A stretch of 64,000 nt of DNA from Desulfovibrionaceae bacterium (GTDB taxonomy: Bacteria; Desulfobacterota; Desulfovibrionia; Desulfovibrionales; Desulfovibrionaceae): assembly GCA_028689675.1 (NCBI GenBank), contig JAQVCS010000001.1, positions 186,001 to 250,000 of the forward strand. The letters are read 5' to 3'. Made by a program: the position numbers and the translations under genes. Below, piece by piece: positions 47,174 through 57,943 of the stretch; the stretch's first letter is position 1, and each line of letters begins with the position of its first letter. The notes beneath the pieces were generated by a model that had not been told where the DNA came from, ran no database searches, and worked only from the letters and a program-made list of their open reading frames with translations.

Positions 47174-47721
47174 CAAACACAGTTGTTGCACGCAGGTATG
47201 CCAACGCGATTTTTGCGCTGGGCAAACAAGCTGGGGGGCAGACGATTACCAAGCACGGCGGCATGTTCGCCAGCTTAAAGGACGTGATCGCCTCTTCTCC
47301 TGAGCTGCTGCTTGTCTTAAAAAGTCCTGTTGTCAGCAGTGCAGAAAAGAAAGCTGTTATGGAAGGCCTGCTTAAAGCAGTAAAAGCCGACAAAACAGTA
47401 AGCAATTTCTGCTTCTTGCTGGCAGACAAGAACAGGCTGGCATCCTTTTTGGATATTGCCACCTGCTACGGCAAGCTTTTGGATGAGGAAAAAGGCGTTA
47501 TTCGCGGTATGCTGACCACAGCCGTTCCGTTAGACGCTAAGAAGCAAGGTGCGTTAAAAGGCGAGCTTGAGAAAAAAGCCGGTAAAAAAATCGAGCTTTC
47601 CTTCAACGCTGACGCATCCATTCTCGGGGGCGTGGTCCTCAAGGTGGGTGACCGAGTGCTGGACGCAAGTCTGCGCGCACAGCTAGCGATCCTTCGGGAG
47701 ACAATCAAGAGGGGTGAATAG
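47170..47721 (+). CDS. atpH: ATP synthase F1 subunit delta
   Basis: 183 residues, TTG start at 47170 overlapping the atpF stop. It joins the F1 head to the peripheral stalk. N-terminal ARRYANAIFALGKQ and C-terminal LGGVVLKVGDRVLDASLRAQL are family hallmarks. Confidence 0.93.
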   Translation: MTNTVVARRYANAIFALGKQAGGQTITKHGGMFASLKDVIASSPELLLVLKSPVVSSAEKKAVMEGLLKAVKADKTVSNFCFLLADKNRLASFLDIATCYGKLLDEEKGVIRGMLTTAVPLDAKKQGALKGELEKKAGKKIELSFNADASILGGVVLKVGDRVLDASLRAQLAILRETIKRGE

Positions 47722-47724
47722 CAC

Positions 47725-49233
47725 ATGCAGATCAAAGCTGAAGAAATAAGCAAGATCATTGAGGATCAAATTAAAAACTACGAGCAGCGCGTAGAAATGA
47801 GCGAAACCGGCACCGTTCTCTACGTCGGTGACGGCATTGCCCGCGTCTACGGGGTGCAGAATGCTATGGCCATGGAACTGCTGGAATTCCCCGGCGGTAT
47901 TATGGGCATGGTGCTCAACCTTGAAGAAGACAACGTGGGTGTTGCGCTGCTTGGCCCTGATACGGGTATCAAGGAAGGGGACACAGTCAAACGTACAGGC
48001 AAGATATTCTCTGTGCCTGTGGGTGACGCGGTTATGGGTCGCGTGCTCAACCCTCTGGGTGAGCCCATTGACGGCCTTGGCCCGATTGACTCTAAAGAAA
48101 CCCGCGCCGTGGAAATTAAAGCCCCTGGCATTATCGCCCGTAAGTCTGTGCATGAGCCCATGCCCACTGGCCTCAAGGCTATCGACGCCATGACGCCTAT
48201 TGGCCGCGGCCAGCGCGAGCTTATTATTGGTGACCGCCAGACGGGTAAATCCACCGTGTGCGTTGACGCCATTTTGGCTCAGAAAGAAACGGGCATTCAT
48301 TGCTTCTATGTGGCCATTGGCCAAAAGAAAGCTTCGGTTGCTCTGGTTGCCGACACCCTGCGCAAGCATGGTGCCTTGGAATACACCACCATTATTTCAG
48401 CTACCGCTTCCGAACCAGCGCCTTTGCAGTACATTGCTGCTTACACTGGTTGTACCATGGCTGAATACTATCGCGACAATGGCAAGCATGCTTTGATTGT
48501 GTATGATGACCTTTCCAAGCAGGCTGTGGCCTACCGCCAGATGTCTTTGCTGCTTCGCCGCCCCCCCGGCCGTGAAGCCTTCCCTGGTGACGTGTTCTAC
48601 TTGCATTCCCGCTTGCTGGAACGTGCCGCTAAGGTGAATGATTCCCTTGGTGCTGGTTCGTTGACCGCTCTGCCTATCATTGAAACGCAGGCTGGTGACG
48701 TTTCCGCCTACATCCCGACCAACGTTATTTCTATTACTGACGGTCAGGTGTACTTGGAACCCAACTTGTTCAACGCTGGTGTGCGCCCTGCTATTAACGT
48801 TGGTCTGTCCGTTTCCCGCGTGGGTGGCGCTGCTCAGATCAAAGCTATGAAGCAGGTTGCTGGTACCATGCGCCTTGACCTTGCTCAGTATCGCGAACTG
48901 GCTGCTTTTGCACAGTTTGGTTCTGACCTTGACAAGGGCACAAAGGCAAAGTTGGAACGCGGTTCTCGCTTGGTTGAGCTGCTCAAGCAGCCCCAGAACC
49001 AGCCCATGCCCGTGCAAGAACAGGTGGCTTCCATCTTCTGCGCAACCAAGGGCTATATGGATGATGTGGCAGTTGATCAGGTTCGCCGTTTTGAAGCTGA
49101 ACTCCTGACCTTCCTGCGTGGCGCAAAGAAGGATGTTCTGGACGCCATCAAGGATAAGAAAGTCATTGACGCAGGCGTGGAAAAAGCCCTGAGGGAAGCC
49201 ATTGAGGCATTCAAGCAAGGCTACCAGGCTTAA
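47725..49233 (+). CDS. atpA: ATP synthase F1 subunit alpha
   Basis: 502 residues. Non-catalytic nucleotide-binding subunit: Walker A GDRQTGKS, Walker B region [10 protein letters not shown], and [24 protein letters not shown]. Starts four bases after atpH. Codons here favour ATC and CGT more than in neighbouring genes, consistent with high expression. Confidence 0.98.
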   Translation: MQIKAEEISKIIEDQIKNYEQRVEMSETGTVLYVGDGIARVYGVQNAMAMELLEFPGGIMGMVLNLEEDNVGVALLGPDTGIKEGDTVKRTGKIFSVPVGDAVMGRVLNPLGEPIDGLGPIDSKETRAVEIKAPGIIARKSVHEPMPTGLKAIDAMTPIGRGQRELIIGDRQTGKSTVCVDAILAQKETGIHCFYVAIGQKKASVALVADTLRKHGALEYTTIISATASEPAPLQYIAAYTGCTMAEYYRDNGKHALIVYDDLSKQAVAYRQMSLLLRRPPGREAFPGDVFYLHSRLLERAAKVNDSLGAGSLTALPIIETQAGDVSAYIPTNVISITDGQVYLEPNLFNAGVRPAINVGLSVSRVGGAAQIKAMKQVAGTMRLDLAQYRELAAFAQFGSDLDKGTKAKLERGSRLVELLKQPQNQPMPVQEQVASIFCATKGYMDDVAVDQVRRFEAELLTFLRGAKKDVLDAIKDKKVIDAGVEKALREAIEAFKQGYQA

Positions 49234-49248
49234 GGCCAAGGGGGTATT

Positions 49249-50133
49249 ATGCCTTCATTGAAAGACGTAAAAATGAAGATCGTTGGGGTTGGCAAAACCA
49301 AGCAGATCACCAAGGCCATGAACATGGTGGCCTCGGCGAAGTTGCGCGGCGCGCAGAACCGCATCGAGCGCTTCAGACCCTACGCGGCCAAGTATCGTCA
49401 GGTGCTGGCAGAGCTTGCCAGCAAGGTGGAAGGTAACTGCCACCCACTGCTGACCGAGCATGAGGAAAAGAAAGTTTGCGTAATTGTGCTGACCACCTCT
49501 GATCGTGGTTTGTGCGGTTCGTTCAACGGCAACCTTATCGCCGCAGCATTAAAGCTGGCGAAACAGAAAACCGCTGATGGGATGACCGTCAAGTTCATCT
49601 GCGCAGGCAAAAAGGGTAGAGATACGGTAAGCAAAAGCCAGTATGAAGTCATTCTGGGCTATGGCGACCGTATGGGTCGTGTGGATTTCCCCTTGGCCAA
49701 TACTGTGGCACAAGAAGTTATTCACGGGTATGAAACCTTGGCAATAGATGAAGCCTACCTTGTGTATGGCGAATTTGTTTCCATGGGTCAGCAGCCGCCC
49801 CGCACATTGCAGCTTTTACCCTTGCAGGCTCCAGAAAATTCTGGTGAGGAAGAAGCGAATGCAGGCCCTCGCTGTGAATACCTTTACGAGCCCAATGAAG
49901 AAAAACTGTTGGCTGAACTGTTGCCTTCGTATGTAAAAGTGCAGATCTACCGCGGTATGCTCGACACTGCTTGCAGTGAACATGCCGCCCGTATGGCCGC
50001 TATGGACAACGCTACACGCAATTGTAACGAAATGGTTCGTATGCTTACCCTGCTCTACAACAAGACCCGTCAGGCAGCCATTACCAGCGACCTCATTGAT
50101 ATCGTCGGCGGCGCTGAAGCGCTGAATGGTTAA
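49249..50133 (+). CDS. atpG: ATP synthase F1 subunit gamma
   Basis: 294 residues, the central rotor shaft. N-terminal KMKIVGVGKTKQITKAMNMV and DRGLCGSFN, and C-terminal RQAAITSDLIDIVGGAEAL, are conserved. About 10 residues near 195-215 form a family-variable Glu/Asn insertion. Confidence 0.96.
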   Translation: MPSLKDVKMKIVGVGKTKQITKAMNMVASAKLRGAQNRIERFRPYAAKYRQVLAELASKVEGNCHPLLTEHEEKKVCVIVLTTSDRGLCGSFNGNLIAAALKLAKQKTADGMTVKFICAGKKGRDTVSKSQYEVILGYGDRMGRVDFPLANTVAQEVIHGYETLAIDEAYLVYGEFVSMGQQPPRTLQLLPLQAPENSGEEEANAGPRCEYLYEPNEEKLLAELLPSYVKVQIYRGMLDTACSEHAARMAAMDNATRNCNEMVRMLTLLYNKTRQAAITSDLIDIVGGAEALNG

Positions 50134-51564
<1,431 letters not shown>

Positions 51565-51575
51565 GGAGCTGACCT

Positions 51576-51977
51576 ATGAGCAAGCTCCAACTTGAAGTCG
51601 TCACCCCTGACACAAAAGTGGTCAGCGAGGCAGTTGACTATGTGAGCTGCCCCGGTATTGAAGGCGAATTCGGCGTGCTGCCGCAGCATGTATCTATGCT
51701 TTCTGGTTTGAAAATTGGCGCATTGCGCTATGACAATGACGGTAAGCATCAGTATGTCTTTGTGAGCGGTGGTTTTGCCGATGTGAATAATGGCGTCATG
51801 TCTGTGCTGGCAGAATCTGCTGAAATAGCACAAGATATTGATACCGCCCGTGCGCAGGCCGCCAAGGCTCGTGCCGAGCAGCGCCTGAGTGAACGTGGCG
51901 AAAAGGTGGATGTGGTTCGCGCAGAAGCTGCTTTGCAGCGTGCTGTGGTGCGCATTCAGCTGGCACAGTTGCGTTAG
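51576..51977 (+). CDS. atpC: ATP synthase F1 subunit epsilon
   Basis: 133 residues. N-terminal beta-sandwich (LEVVTPDTKVVSE, CPGIEGEFGVLPQH) and C-terminal two-helix domain. Last gene of the operon. F0 subunits a and c (atpB, atpE) are not in the window, so the synthase genes are split over two loci. Confidence 0.94.
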   Translation: MSKLQLEVVTPDTKVVSEAVDYVSCPGIEGEFGVLPQHVSMLSGLKIGALRYDNDGKHQYVFVSGGFADVNNGVMSVLAESAEIAQDIDTARAQAAKARAEQRLSERGEKVDVVRAEAALQRAVVRIQLAQLR

Positions 51978-51999
51978 CCGCAGCTGTTACAAGCATCTA

Positions 52000-52032
52000 A
52001 AAGCCCGATGAGTTTTGCTCATCGGGCTTTTT
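52000..52032 (+). terminator. Intrinsic terminator after atpC
   Basis: AAAGCCCGATGAG (52000-52012) pairs with CTCATCGGGCTTT (52018-52030), T run to 52032. The next gene's ribosome binding site (AGGAAG) starts at 52041. Confidence 0.93.
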
Positions 52033-52053
52033 ACCGCTACAGGAAGATTTTTT

Positions 52054-52479
52054 ATGCGAAGCAAGCATTATGCAACCAAATTACGGCAGCTCATTTTAGA
52101 ATATCTTATGCAAGATGCCAGCCGTACCGTTACGGCCAAAGATATTTATGAGCACCTCGCTGCTCACGATGCCAGCATAAGCCGCACAACTATTTATCGC
52201 TATCTTGACAAGCTGGTGCGGGAAGGCAGGTTGCTGAAAAATAGCACCGATGGCGGCAAAACAGCCTGCTATTTGTATGAACATGAGCCAGACTGCGGGC
52301 ATCACCTGCATTTGCGTTGCGGGCAGTGCGGAAAGGTAACGCATTTAGATTGTCAGGAAGCCGAAAATTTCATTCAGCATGTCTTGCAGGAACATGATTT
52401 CACCCTGCATTGCGGCAGCTTTATTTTATATGGCGTGTGCCATGCCTGCAAAATGCAGCAAGCCCTTTCCCAAGGCTAG
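52054..52479 (+). CDS. zur: Fur-family regulator, probably Zur
   Basis: 141 residues from the ATG at 52054 behind AGGAAG. Winged-helix DNA-binding region (SISRTTIYRYLDKLVREGRL) and a metal domain with HHLHLRCGQCGKV and CHACK, the two CxxC pairs of a structural zinc site. Its position directly before a zinc ABC transporter with a palindromic operator argues for zinc rather than iron sensing (inference). It follows the atp terminator by 22 bp. Confidence 0.82.
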   Translation: MRSKHYATKLRQLILEYLMQDASRTVTAKDIYEHLAAHDASISRTTIYRYLDKLVREGRLLKNSTDGGKTACYLYEHEPDCGHHLHLRCGQCGKVTHLDCQEAENFIQHVLQEHDFTLHCGSFILYGVCHACKMQQALSQG

Positions 52480-52613
52480 CGCATTGTAATTTTGAAGGTG
52501 AATCTCTTTAGGGTGTATTAATACGCCCTAACAGGGCAAGAAAATGTGGGCAGATGGCACAGCCGTGGCAAAAGGTATTTTTTTTATTGACAGGCACAGC
52601 CCTTTGCCGCACT

Positions 52614-52640
52614 GTTGCAATTTGCAACTGAGTTGCAAAT
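52614..52640. promoter_or_regulatory. Palindromic Zur-type operator before znuA
   Basis: ATTTGCAACT (52620-52629) and AGTTGCAAAT (52631-52640) form a perfect 10-1-10 inverted repeat. A second palindrome, GTTGCAA-T-TTGCAAC (52614-52628), overlaps it. They sit 20-46 bp upstream of the znuA start; a TTGACA lies at 52587. The size and A+T-flanked TTGCAA arms suit a Fur/Zur dimer site. Confidence 0.75.
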
Positions 52641-52660
52641 TATATACACAGGAGAAGGCC

Positions 52661-53494
52661 ATGAGTATACGTTTCATGCTTTGTATCCTTGCCTTGCTTT
52701 GTGCCAGCCCTGCGTGGGCAGCAAGCAAGCCCGTCATAGCTGTCAGCATTGTGCCTCAGGCCACCTTTGCCCGCGCCGTGTGCGGAGATTTGGTGGATAT
52801 TGTTACCATGATACCCCCGGGCGCCAGCCCTTCTAATTATGAGCCCGCGCCAGAGCTGATAGCGCAATTCAGCAAGGCGGCGCTCTATTTTTCCATTGGT
52901 GTGCCCACAGAAAAAAACAATATTTTGCCAGCCTTGGCAGCAGGCACGCGCCTTGTGCCCCTTGCCGAAGCTGTTTCGTCCGTCTACCCCGATGCGCGCA
53001 TTGGGCAGGGGCGCGACCCGCATATTTGGCTTTCACCCAAGCGTGCCGTAGTGCTGGTGCAGGCCATGGCCGATGCTATGGCCGAGTTTGACCCTGCCAA
53101 CAAGGCTCGTTACCACAGCAATGCCGCAGCCTTTATTGCCCAAATTCAGGCGGCAGATGCGCACATACAAGCTGCCCTTGCCCCTGTAAAAAATAAAAAA
53201 TTCATGGTCTTCCACCCTGCCTTTGGCTATATTGCTGCCGATTACGGGCTAACCATGTATGCTTTGGAAGACCATGGCAAAGAGGCCACAGCAAAGCATT
53301 TGCAAGAAATGCTGCGCGTAGCAAAGCAGGAGCAGATTACAGTGATTTTTTATCAGGCAGAAATTGACAGCCGCCAGTCGCAGGCCTTTGCCGAAGAAAT
53401 TGGCGGTGTAACTATGCGGCTAGAGCCTTTGGCTGCCGATTATATTGCCAACCTTGAAAATATGGCTGCCACTATAGCCAAGGCAATGCGCTGA
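52661..53494 (+). CDS. znuA: Zinc ABC transporter substrate-binding protein
   Basis: 277 residues from the ATG at 52661 (GGAGAAGG upstream). Signal peptide 1-20 (ending SPAWA). Cluster A-I metal-binding fold. Expected ligands His121 (DPHIW), His185 (FHPAFGY) and the acidic EID near 236-238 are present. The first ligand, normally His in a PHxYEP motif, is Ser58 (ASPSNYEP). The flexible His-rich loop of E. coli ZnuA is also absent. Metal is inferred from the zur context; manganese cannot be excluded. Confidence 0.85.
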   Translation: MSIRFMLCILALLCASPAWAASKPVIAVSIVPQATFARAVCGDLVDIVTMIPPGASPSNYEPAPELIAQFSKAALYFSIGVPTEKNNILPALAAGTRLVPLAEAVSSVYPDARIGQGRDPHIWLSPKRAVVLVQAMADAMAEFDPANKARYHSNAAAFIAQIQAADAHIQAALAPVKNKKFMVFHPAFGYIAADYGLTMYALEDHGKEATAKHLQEMLRVAKQEQITVIFYQAEIDSRQSQAFAEEIGGVTMRLEPLAADYIANLENMAATIAKAMR

Positions 53495-53495
53495 T

Positions 53496-54311
53496 ATGCT
53501 GCCCGCCCTGCATATTGACCACCTTTCTGTACATTATGGGCGCACACCAGCCCTTACTGATGTGTGCCTTGATGTAGCCGAAGGGGAATTTTTAGGCATT
53601 ATGGGCCCCAATGGCGGGGGTAAGTCCACCCTGCTCAAGGCCATTTTGGGGCTTGTGCCCCCCACGCTTGGCTCGGTGCAGATTTTTGGCAAGTCTGCTT
53701 TGGATGGCCGCAGCAATGTGGGCTATGTGCCGCAATTTTCTGCTGTGGACAGGCGCTTTCCTATTTCAGTTACCGAAGTGATTATGACAGCCTTTTTAAA
53801 GCGTGGCCTGCACCCTTTTTTTCGTTTTTCCTCAGAGCACAAAGAAAGGGCACAAGAATATTTGCGCCGTGTCAGCATTCAGCACCTTGCCCACAGGCAA
53901 ATAGCCGCACTTTCGGGCGGGGAATTTCAAAGGCTGCTCATTGCGCGTGCTTTGGCAGCCGAACCGCGTATGCTACTGCTGGATGAGCCCACGGCCAGCA
54001 TAGACCCTGCCTCGCGCGAATGTGTGTATGAACTGCTGGGTGACATTAACCGCAGTATGACAATTGTGCTGGTGACGCATGATTTATTTGCTATTTCTGC
54101 CAAAGTGCATGCGCTGGCCTGCCTGAACCAGCGCCTTGTGTATCATGGCGAGCCCAAGCTGACGCCAGAGCTGGTCAACCGCATGTATTGCTGCCCTGTC
54201 GATTTGGTAGCGCATGGCGTGCCGCACAGGGTGCTTGCCCAGCATGAGGGCGAGGGTTGCACCTGTCATAGCGCCTCAGCGCCAGAAAAGCAGGGGGAAA
54301 AGCATGTTTGA
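53496..54311 (+). CDS. znuC: Zinc ABC transporter ATP-binding protein
   Basis: 271 residues, starting one base after the znuA stop. Walker A GPNGGGKSTLLK, signature LSGGEFQR, Walker B MLLLDEPTASID and switch His in VTHD. The C-terminal 60 residues carry several His and Cys (GEGCTCHS), which could bind metal. Confidence 0.94.
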   Translation: MLPALHIDHLSVHYGRTPALTDVCLDVAEGEFLGIMGPNGGGKSTLLKAILGLVPPTLGSVQIFGKSALDGRSNVGYVPQFSAVDRRFPISVTEVIMTAFLKRGLHPFFRFSSEHKERAQEYLRRVSIQHLAHRQIAALSGGEFQRLLIARALAAEPRMLLLDEPTASIDPASRECVYELLGDINRSMTIVLVTHDLFAISAKVHALACLNQRLVYHGEPKLTPELVNRMYCCPVDLVAHGVPHRVLAQHEGEGCTCHSASAPEKQGEKHV

Positions 54312-55113
54312 GGCTTTGCTGGAATATCGTTTTTTACAACATGCCTTGCTGGCCTGCCTGCTTGCCAGCGTGGTGTGCGGCTTTATTGGCGTAGCTATTG
54401 TAGAAAAGAAATTGGTCATGATGAGCGGCGGCATAGCGCATACGGCCTATGGCGGCGTGGGGCTGGGCTATTTGCTGGGCTTCGAGCCCATTTTGGGCGC
54501 GGCGGCTTTTGCCTTGCTGGCGGCTTTTGCCATAGGCACAGTGCGGCGTGGCGGCCATGTGCACACCGATGTGATTATTGCCCTCTTTTGGTCATTGGGC
54601 ATGGCCTTAGGCATTGCTTTTATAGGCTTTGCCCCTGGCTACCCGCCCGATATGAGCACCTATCTTTTTGGTAATATTTTAACCGTTACTAGGCTTGATT
54701 TGCAAATCATGGCAGGTTTTACGGCCATAGTGGCTGCGCTGGTCATTATTTTGTTCAATGACTGGAAGGCCTACTTATTTGACGGGCAGTTCTCTGCCAT
54801 TTTGGGCTTACGCACCACGCTGCTGGAATATTTGCTGCTGGCGCTTATTGCCCTAACGGTGGTGGTGCTTATTCGCGTGGCTGGCATTATTTTGGTCATT
54901 GCCCTGCTTACCGCGCCCGCTGCTACAGCAGCCCTGTTTACCACTAGGCTGGAAACGCGCATGGCGCTTGCCATTGCCTTTGGCTGCTTGTTCTGCCTGT
55001 GCGGGCTGTGGCTTTCTTACACTATCAATATTGCTTCGGGGGCAACCATTATCATGCTGTCAAGTGCGGTGTATGGCCTAGCCTACCTTGCCCGACGCCA
55101 TCATATTGAATAA
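54304..55113 (+). CDS. znuB: Zinc ABC transporter permease
   Basis: 269 residues from the ATG at 54304, overlapping znuC by 8 bp. Multiple membrane helices, with the ABC-3 family GGIAHTAYGGVGLGYLLG motif early and a Gly-rich final helix. Last gene of the zur/znu group. Confidence 0.93.
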   Translation: MFEALLEYRFLQHALLACLLASVVCGFIGVAIVEKKLVMMSGGIAHTAYGGVGLGYLLGFEPILGAAAFALLAAFAIGTVRRGGHVHTDVIIALFWSLGMALGIAFIGFAPGYPPDMSTYLFGNILTVTRLDLQIMAGFTAIVAALVIILFNDWKAYLFDGQFSAILGLRTTLLEYLLLALIALTVVVLIRVAGIILVIALLTAPAATAALFTTRLETRMALAIAFGCLFCLCGLWLSYTINIASGATIIMLSSAVYGLAYLARRHHIE

Positions 55114-55297
55114 ACAGCGTAAATGATATGCAAAACACAAAGCGCCATGCAGTTTTATGTATGGCGCTTATTTTTTTGCGTTCTATTGAGGTAGTTGCAA
55201 ACAGGTATTCTGCCCCTAGGCATTCCCGAAGCACTTTTTCTCTGTCACGCGCCCTTTTGTATATACATTGTATTGACACAGCCCTTCTGCAAGCCTA

Positions 55298-55316
55298 TTC
55301 TCCTTTCTTAGGAGAA
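55298..55316 (+). promoter_or_regulatory. Hairpin covering the antitoxin ribosome binding site
   Basis: TTCTCCT (55298-55304) pairs with AGGAGAA (55310-55316) over a 5-nt loop. The 3' arm is the Shine-Dalgarno of the antitoxin, whose ATG is at 55323. Folding would block initiation. Confidence 0.6.
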
Positions 55317-55322
55317 AAAGCT

Positions 55323-55598
55323 ATGCCAGCCACCGCATCGATAAATTTGCGTATTTCCAATGAAGAAAAGGCGCTCATCGACCAAGCCGCCCAAAGCTTG
55401 GGCAAGACCCGTACAGACTTTATTCTGGAGAACTCGCTCAGGGCAGCCGAAGCAATTATTCTTGACCGCACACGCTTTACCCTGAGCAGTGAACAGTGGG
55501 CAGCCATGAATGCCGCCTTGGATACGCCGCCTTCTGGGGAACAGGCTCAAGGCCTGAGCGGGCTGCTTACTGCCAAAGCACCGTGGAAAAAGCAATGA
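55323..55598 (+). CDS. TacA-type (DUF1778) antitoxin
   Basis: 91 residues from the ATG at 55323. An N-terminal ribbon-helix-helix (ASINLRISNEEKALIDQAA, SLGKTRTDFILENSLRAAE) binds operator DNA; the C-terminal tail (SEQWAAMNAALD) wraps the toxin. A palindromic GTATATAC at 55259-55266 upstream may be part of the operator. Its TGA overlaps the toxin ATG. Confidence 0.92.
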   Translation: MPATASINLRISNEEKALIDQAAQSLGKTRTDFILENSLRAAEAIILDRTRFTLSSEQWAAMNAALDTPPSGEQAQGLSGLLTAKAPWKKQ

Positions 55599-56110
55599 TT
55601 TTTTCAGCCCCTATACCACTGTCTACAGGGCATAGGCTTGCTGGCTTTTCTTGTGGTGAAGCCGTGCTGGATAGCTGGCTGTGCCAAAGGGCTTTGAAAA
55701 ATGAAGCCATGGGTGCAAGCCGCACCTATGTTGTCTGTGCTGGCGTGGAGGCTACTGATGTTGTTGGATATTATTCTCTGGCAGTTGGCAGCATAGAGCA
55801 TCAGTTCACGCCTGGGGGTATTAGGCGAAATATGCCCCAGCCCATCCCTGTTATGCTTTTGGCTCGCTTGGCGGTGGATGTGCGCTGTGCTGGGCAGGGC
55901 ATCGGCACTGGTATGCTTCAAGATGCCCTATTACGCACTCTTCAGGCGGCAGATATTGCAGGCATACGCGCTCTGTTGGTGCATGCGCTTCATGACAAAG
56001 CGGCAGCCTTTTATCAGAAACAAGGCTTTGTGCCTTCTCCCTTTGCACCTCTTGTCCTTTTTCTTTCCCTTGATTTTGTCAGGAAGCACAATAAGGTTGC
56101 AGAAGGTTAG
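55595..56110 (+). CDS. TacT-type GNAT acetyltransferase toxin
   Basis: 171 residues, ATGA overlap with the antitoxin gene. Family members acetylate the amino group of charged tRNAs and stop translation. Typical features: FSCGEAVLDSWL start, acetyl-CoA loop VDVRCAGQGIGTGML, and the AFYQKQGF motif with its tyrosine. No truncation seen, so it is probably active. Confidence 0.92.
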   Translation: MIFSAPIPLSTGHRLAGFSCGEAVLDSWLCQRALKNEAMGASRTYVVCAGVEATDVVGYYSLAVGSIEHQFTPGGIRRNMPQPIPVMLLARLAVDVRCAGQGIGTGMLQDALLRTLQAADIAGIRALLVHALHDKAAAFYQKQGFVPSPFAPLVLFLSLDFVRKHNKVAEG

Positions 56111-56260
56111 TGCTTTACTAGGGCATAAGCATGCGCTGCCCAAGCAAGAGCATGTGGCAAAAAGCTGCCACCGTGGGGAAAATATCAGACCACAGGCTGT
56201 GCTCGCGTTTTTGTTTCCCCAATGAGGCAACAATGCTGTAAAAAAGCTACTGTTGCACAC

Positions 56261-56291
56261 AAAAAAAGGCTCTTGCCTAAGCAAAAGCCTT
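56261..56291 (-). terminator. Terminator of tRNA-Ala
   Basis: On the minus strand AAGGCT and AGCCTT with an inner TTGC/GCAA pair are followed by six or more T residues. It lies 10 bp past the tRNA 3' end. Confidence 0.85.
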
Positions 56292-56300
56292 AAAAATTTT

Positions 56301-56376
<76 letters not shown>

Positions 56377-56475
56377 ACAACGAAATGCAAACTAGCGAAA
56401 GAGCGGGCGGTTGTCAATATTATTTTCAAAAAAAAATCGTCGTCAGCGGGCAAAAGAACATCGTGTCTACACGCC

Positions 56476-56853
56476 CTAGCCCAGCATAAGGTGCACAGTG
56501 CGAATGCCTGCCTGCAAGGCCAGTATGCCCAGCACAATTTGCCCGCCTATGTTTAGGGCAAGTGCCAGCCAATGCCCGCCTTCCAGCAAAGACTGGCTGT
56601 CAAAAATAAAGGTGGAAAAGGTGGTAAATGCCCCCATAAAGCCAGTAAGAATAATTACGCGGGTGGCATCACTCCACACATGAAAAATGGCAATGGCCGC
56701 CCAAAAAAGGCCAAATAAAAAGCAGCCCAGCACATTGGTAATAAAAATGCCCCAAGGGAAGGCAGAGCCAAGCCACTGCCCCAGCAAGCTGGAAAGGCCA
56801 TAGCGTGCCACAGAGCCAGCCGCGCCAGCCACAGCAAAGAGTATCCAGTTCAT
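56476..56853 (-). CDS. crcB: Fluoride ion channel CrcB/FluC
   Basis: 125 residues, four membrane helices. GAAGSVARYGL, the pore NVLGCF Asn and GFMGAFTTFSTF with the phenylalanine box are conserved. Works as a dual-topology dimer exporting fluoride. No fluoride riboswitch was recognised upstream. Confidence 0.93.
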   Translation of the reverse strand: MNWILFAVAGAAGSVARYGLSSLLGQWLGSAFPWGIFITNVLGCFLFGLFWAAIAIFHVWSDATRVIILTGFMGAFTTFSTFIFDSQSLLEGGHWLALALNIGGQIVLGILALQAGIRTVHLMLG

Positions 56854-57171
56854 ACCACCCCCGTATCACAACAGCCTTTTTGCGTGCAGCAAGCTATACT
56901 GTAGCCTTATTTTTTATGCAAGGAGCATATTCATTTTTTTGTTGTACAACAGTGCTCAACATTCCGTCCACGGCAAAAAATACTGCCCTTGTTGATGCTA
57001 TTTCAGGAAAAATGGGTAGCCTGCTGCGATATGCCCTGTTTTGCCCCTTCCAAGCACAGTATTTTTTTGCTAAAGTCCATACGTTTGTCAGGGCTGCACC
57101 CAGCCTGTGGGCAAAAGCACTGCCAGCGGGCATGAAGCCTAGCGCAGCAAATACCACCATGGAGAAGCATC
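56854..57171. other. Gap between crcB and pyrH
   Basis: Holds the divergent promoters of crcB and pyrH. An in-frame stretch from 56918 runs into pyrH in another frame and lacks a strong ribosome binding site context. rpsB and tsf, the usual upstream neighbours of pyrH, are absent. I see no RNA gene. Confidence 0.5.
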
Positions 57172-57888
57172 ATGGCAGAATTGAAATATAAGCGCGTCCT
57201 GTTAAAATTAAGCGGTGAAGCCCTTGCTGGGGAGCAAAAAACAGGCATTAACCCAGAATCTGTAGCCGAAATTTGTGCAGAAATTGGCAAAGTGCTTGAT
57301 ATGGGCATTGAAATGGCGCTGGTTATTGGCGGTGGCAATATCTTTCGTGGGCTTTCGGCCTCGGCCAAGGGTATGGAACGCTCTTCAGCCGACTATATGG
57401 GTATGCTTGCCACGGTGCTGAACGCCCTTGCCGTGCAGGATGTGCTGGAAAAGCAGGGTCACCCCACGCGCGTGCTTTCTGCCCTTTCCATGCAGGAAGT
57501 GTGTGAAAAATATATTCGCCGCCGCGCTTTGCGCCACATGGAAAAAGGGCGCGTGGTTATTTGTGCCGCCGGTACAGGCAACCCTTATTTTACTACAGAT
57601 ACCACCGCTGCCCTGCGCGGTATGGAATTGCAATGCGACGCCATCATTAAGGCCACCAAGGTGGATGGCGTGTATGATAAAGACCCGCAAAAATTCTCTG
57701 ATGCCGTTAAATATGACACAATTAGCTATGACGAAACTCTAGCTCGCCGTCTTGGCGTTATGGATGCCACAGCCATTGCCCTTGTGCGTGAAAACCGCGT
57801 GCCCATTATTGTGTGCAAAATGATGGGTGGCGATATTTTGCGTGCCCTGCGCGGTGAGCAGGTGGGCACAGTGGTGGGCGAACAGTAA
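57172..57888 (+). CDS. pyrH: UMP kinase
   Basis: 238 residues. Makes UDP from [27 protein letters not shown] and the C-terminal [15 protein letters not shown] are characteristic of the amino-acid-kinase-fold PyrH. The ATG is preceded by ATGGAGAAGCATC. First gene of the pyrH-frr-uppS-cdsA group. Confidence 0.96.
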   Translation: MAELKYKRVLLKLSGEALAGEQKTGINPESVAEICAEIGKVLDMGIEMALVIGGGNIFRGLSASAKGMERSSADYMGMLATVLNALAVQDVLEKQGHPTRVLSALSMQEVCEKYIRRRALRHMEKGRVVICAAGTGNPYFTTDTTAALRGMELQCDAIIKATKVDGVYDKDPQKFSDAVKYDTISYDETLARRLGVMDATAIALVRENRVPIIVCKMMGGDILRALRGEQVGTVVGEQ

Positions 57889-57943
57889 ACAACAGGCAGG
57901 GCAAGCCCCGACGTGGCGCTTTGCGCTGCACCAGGAGAAGACA

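Noticed and set aside
56854..56930. A possible fluoride riboswitch before crcB
   Set aside because: The conserved pseudoknot bases of the crcB motif are not recognisable.
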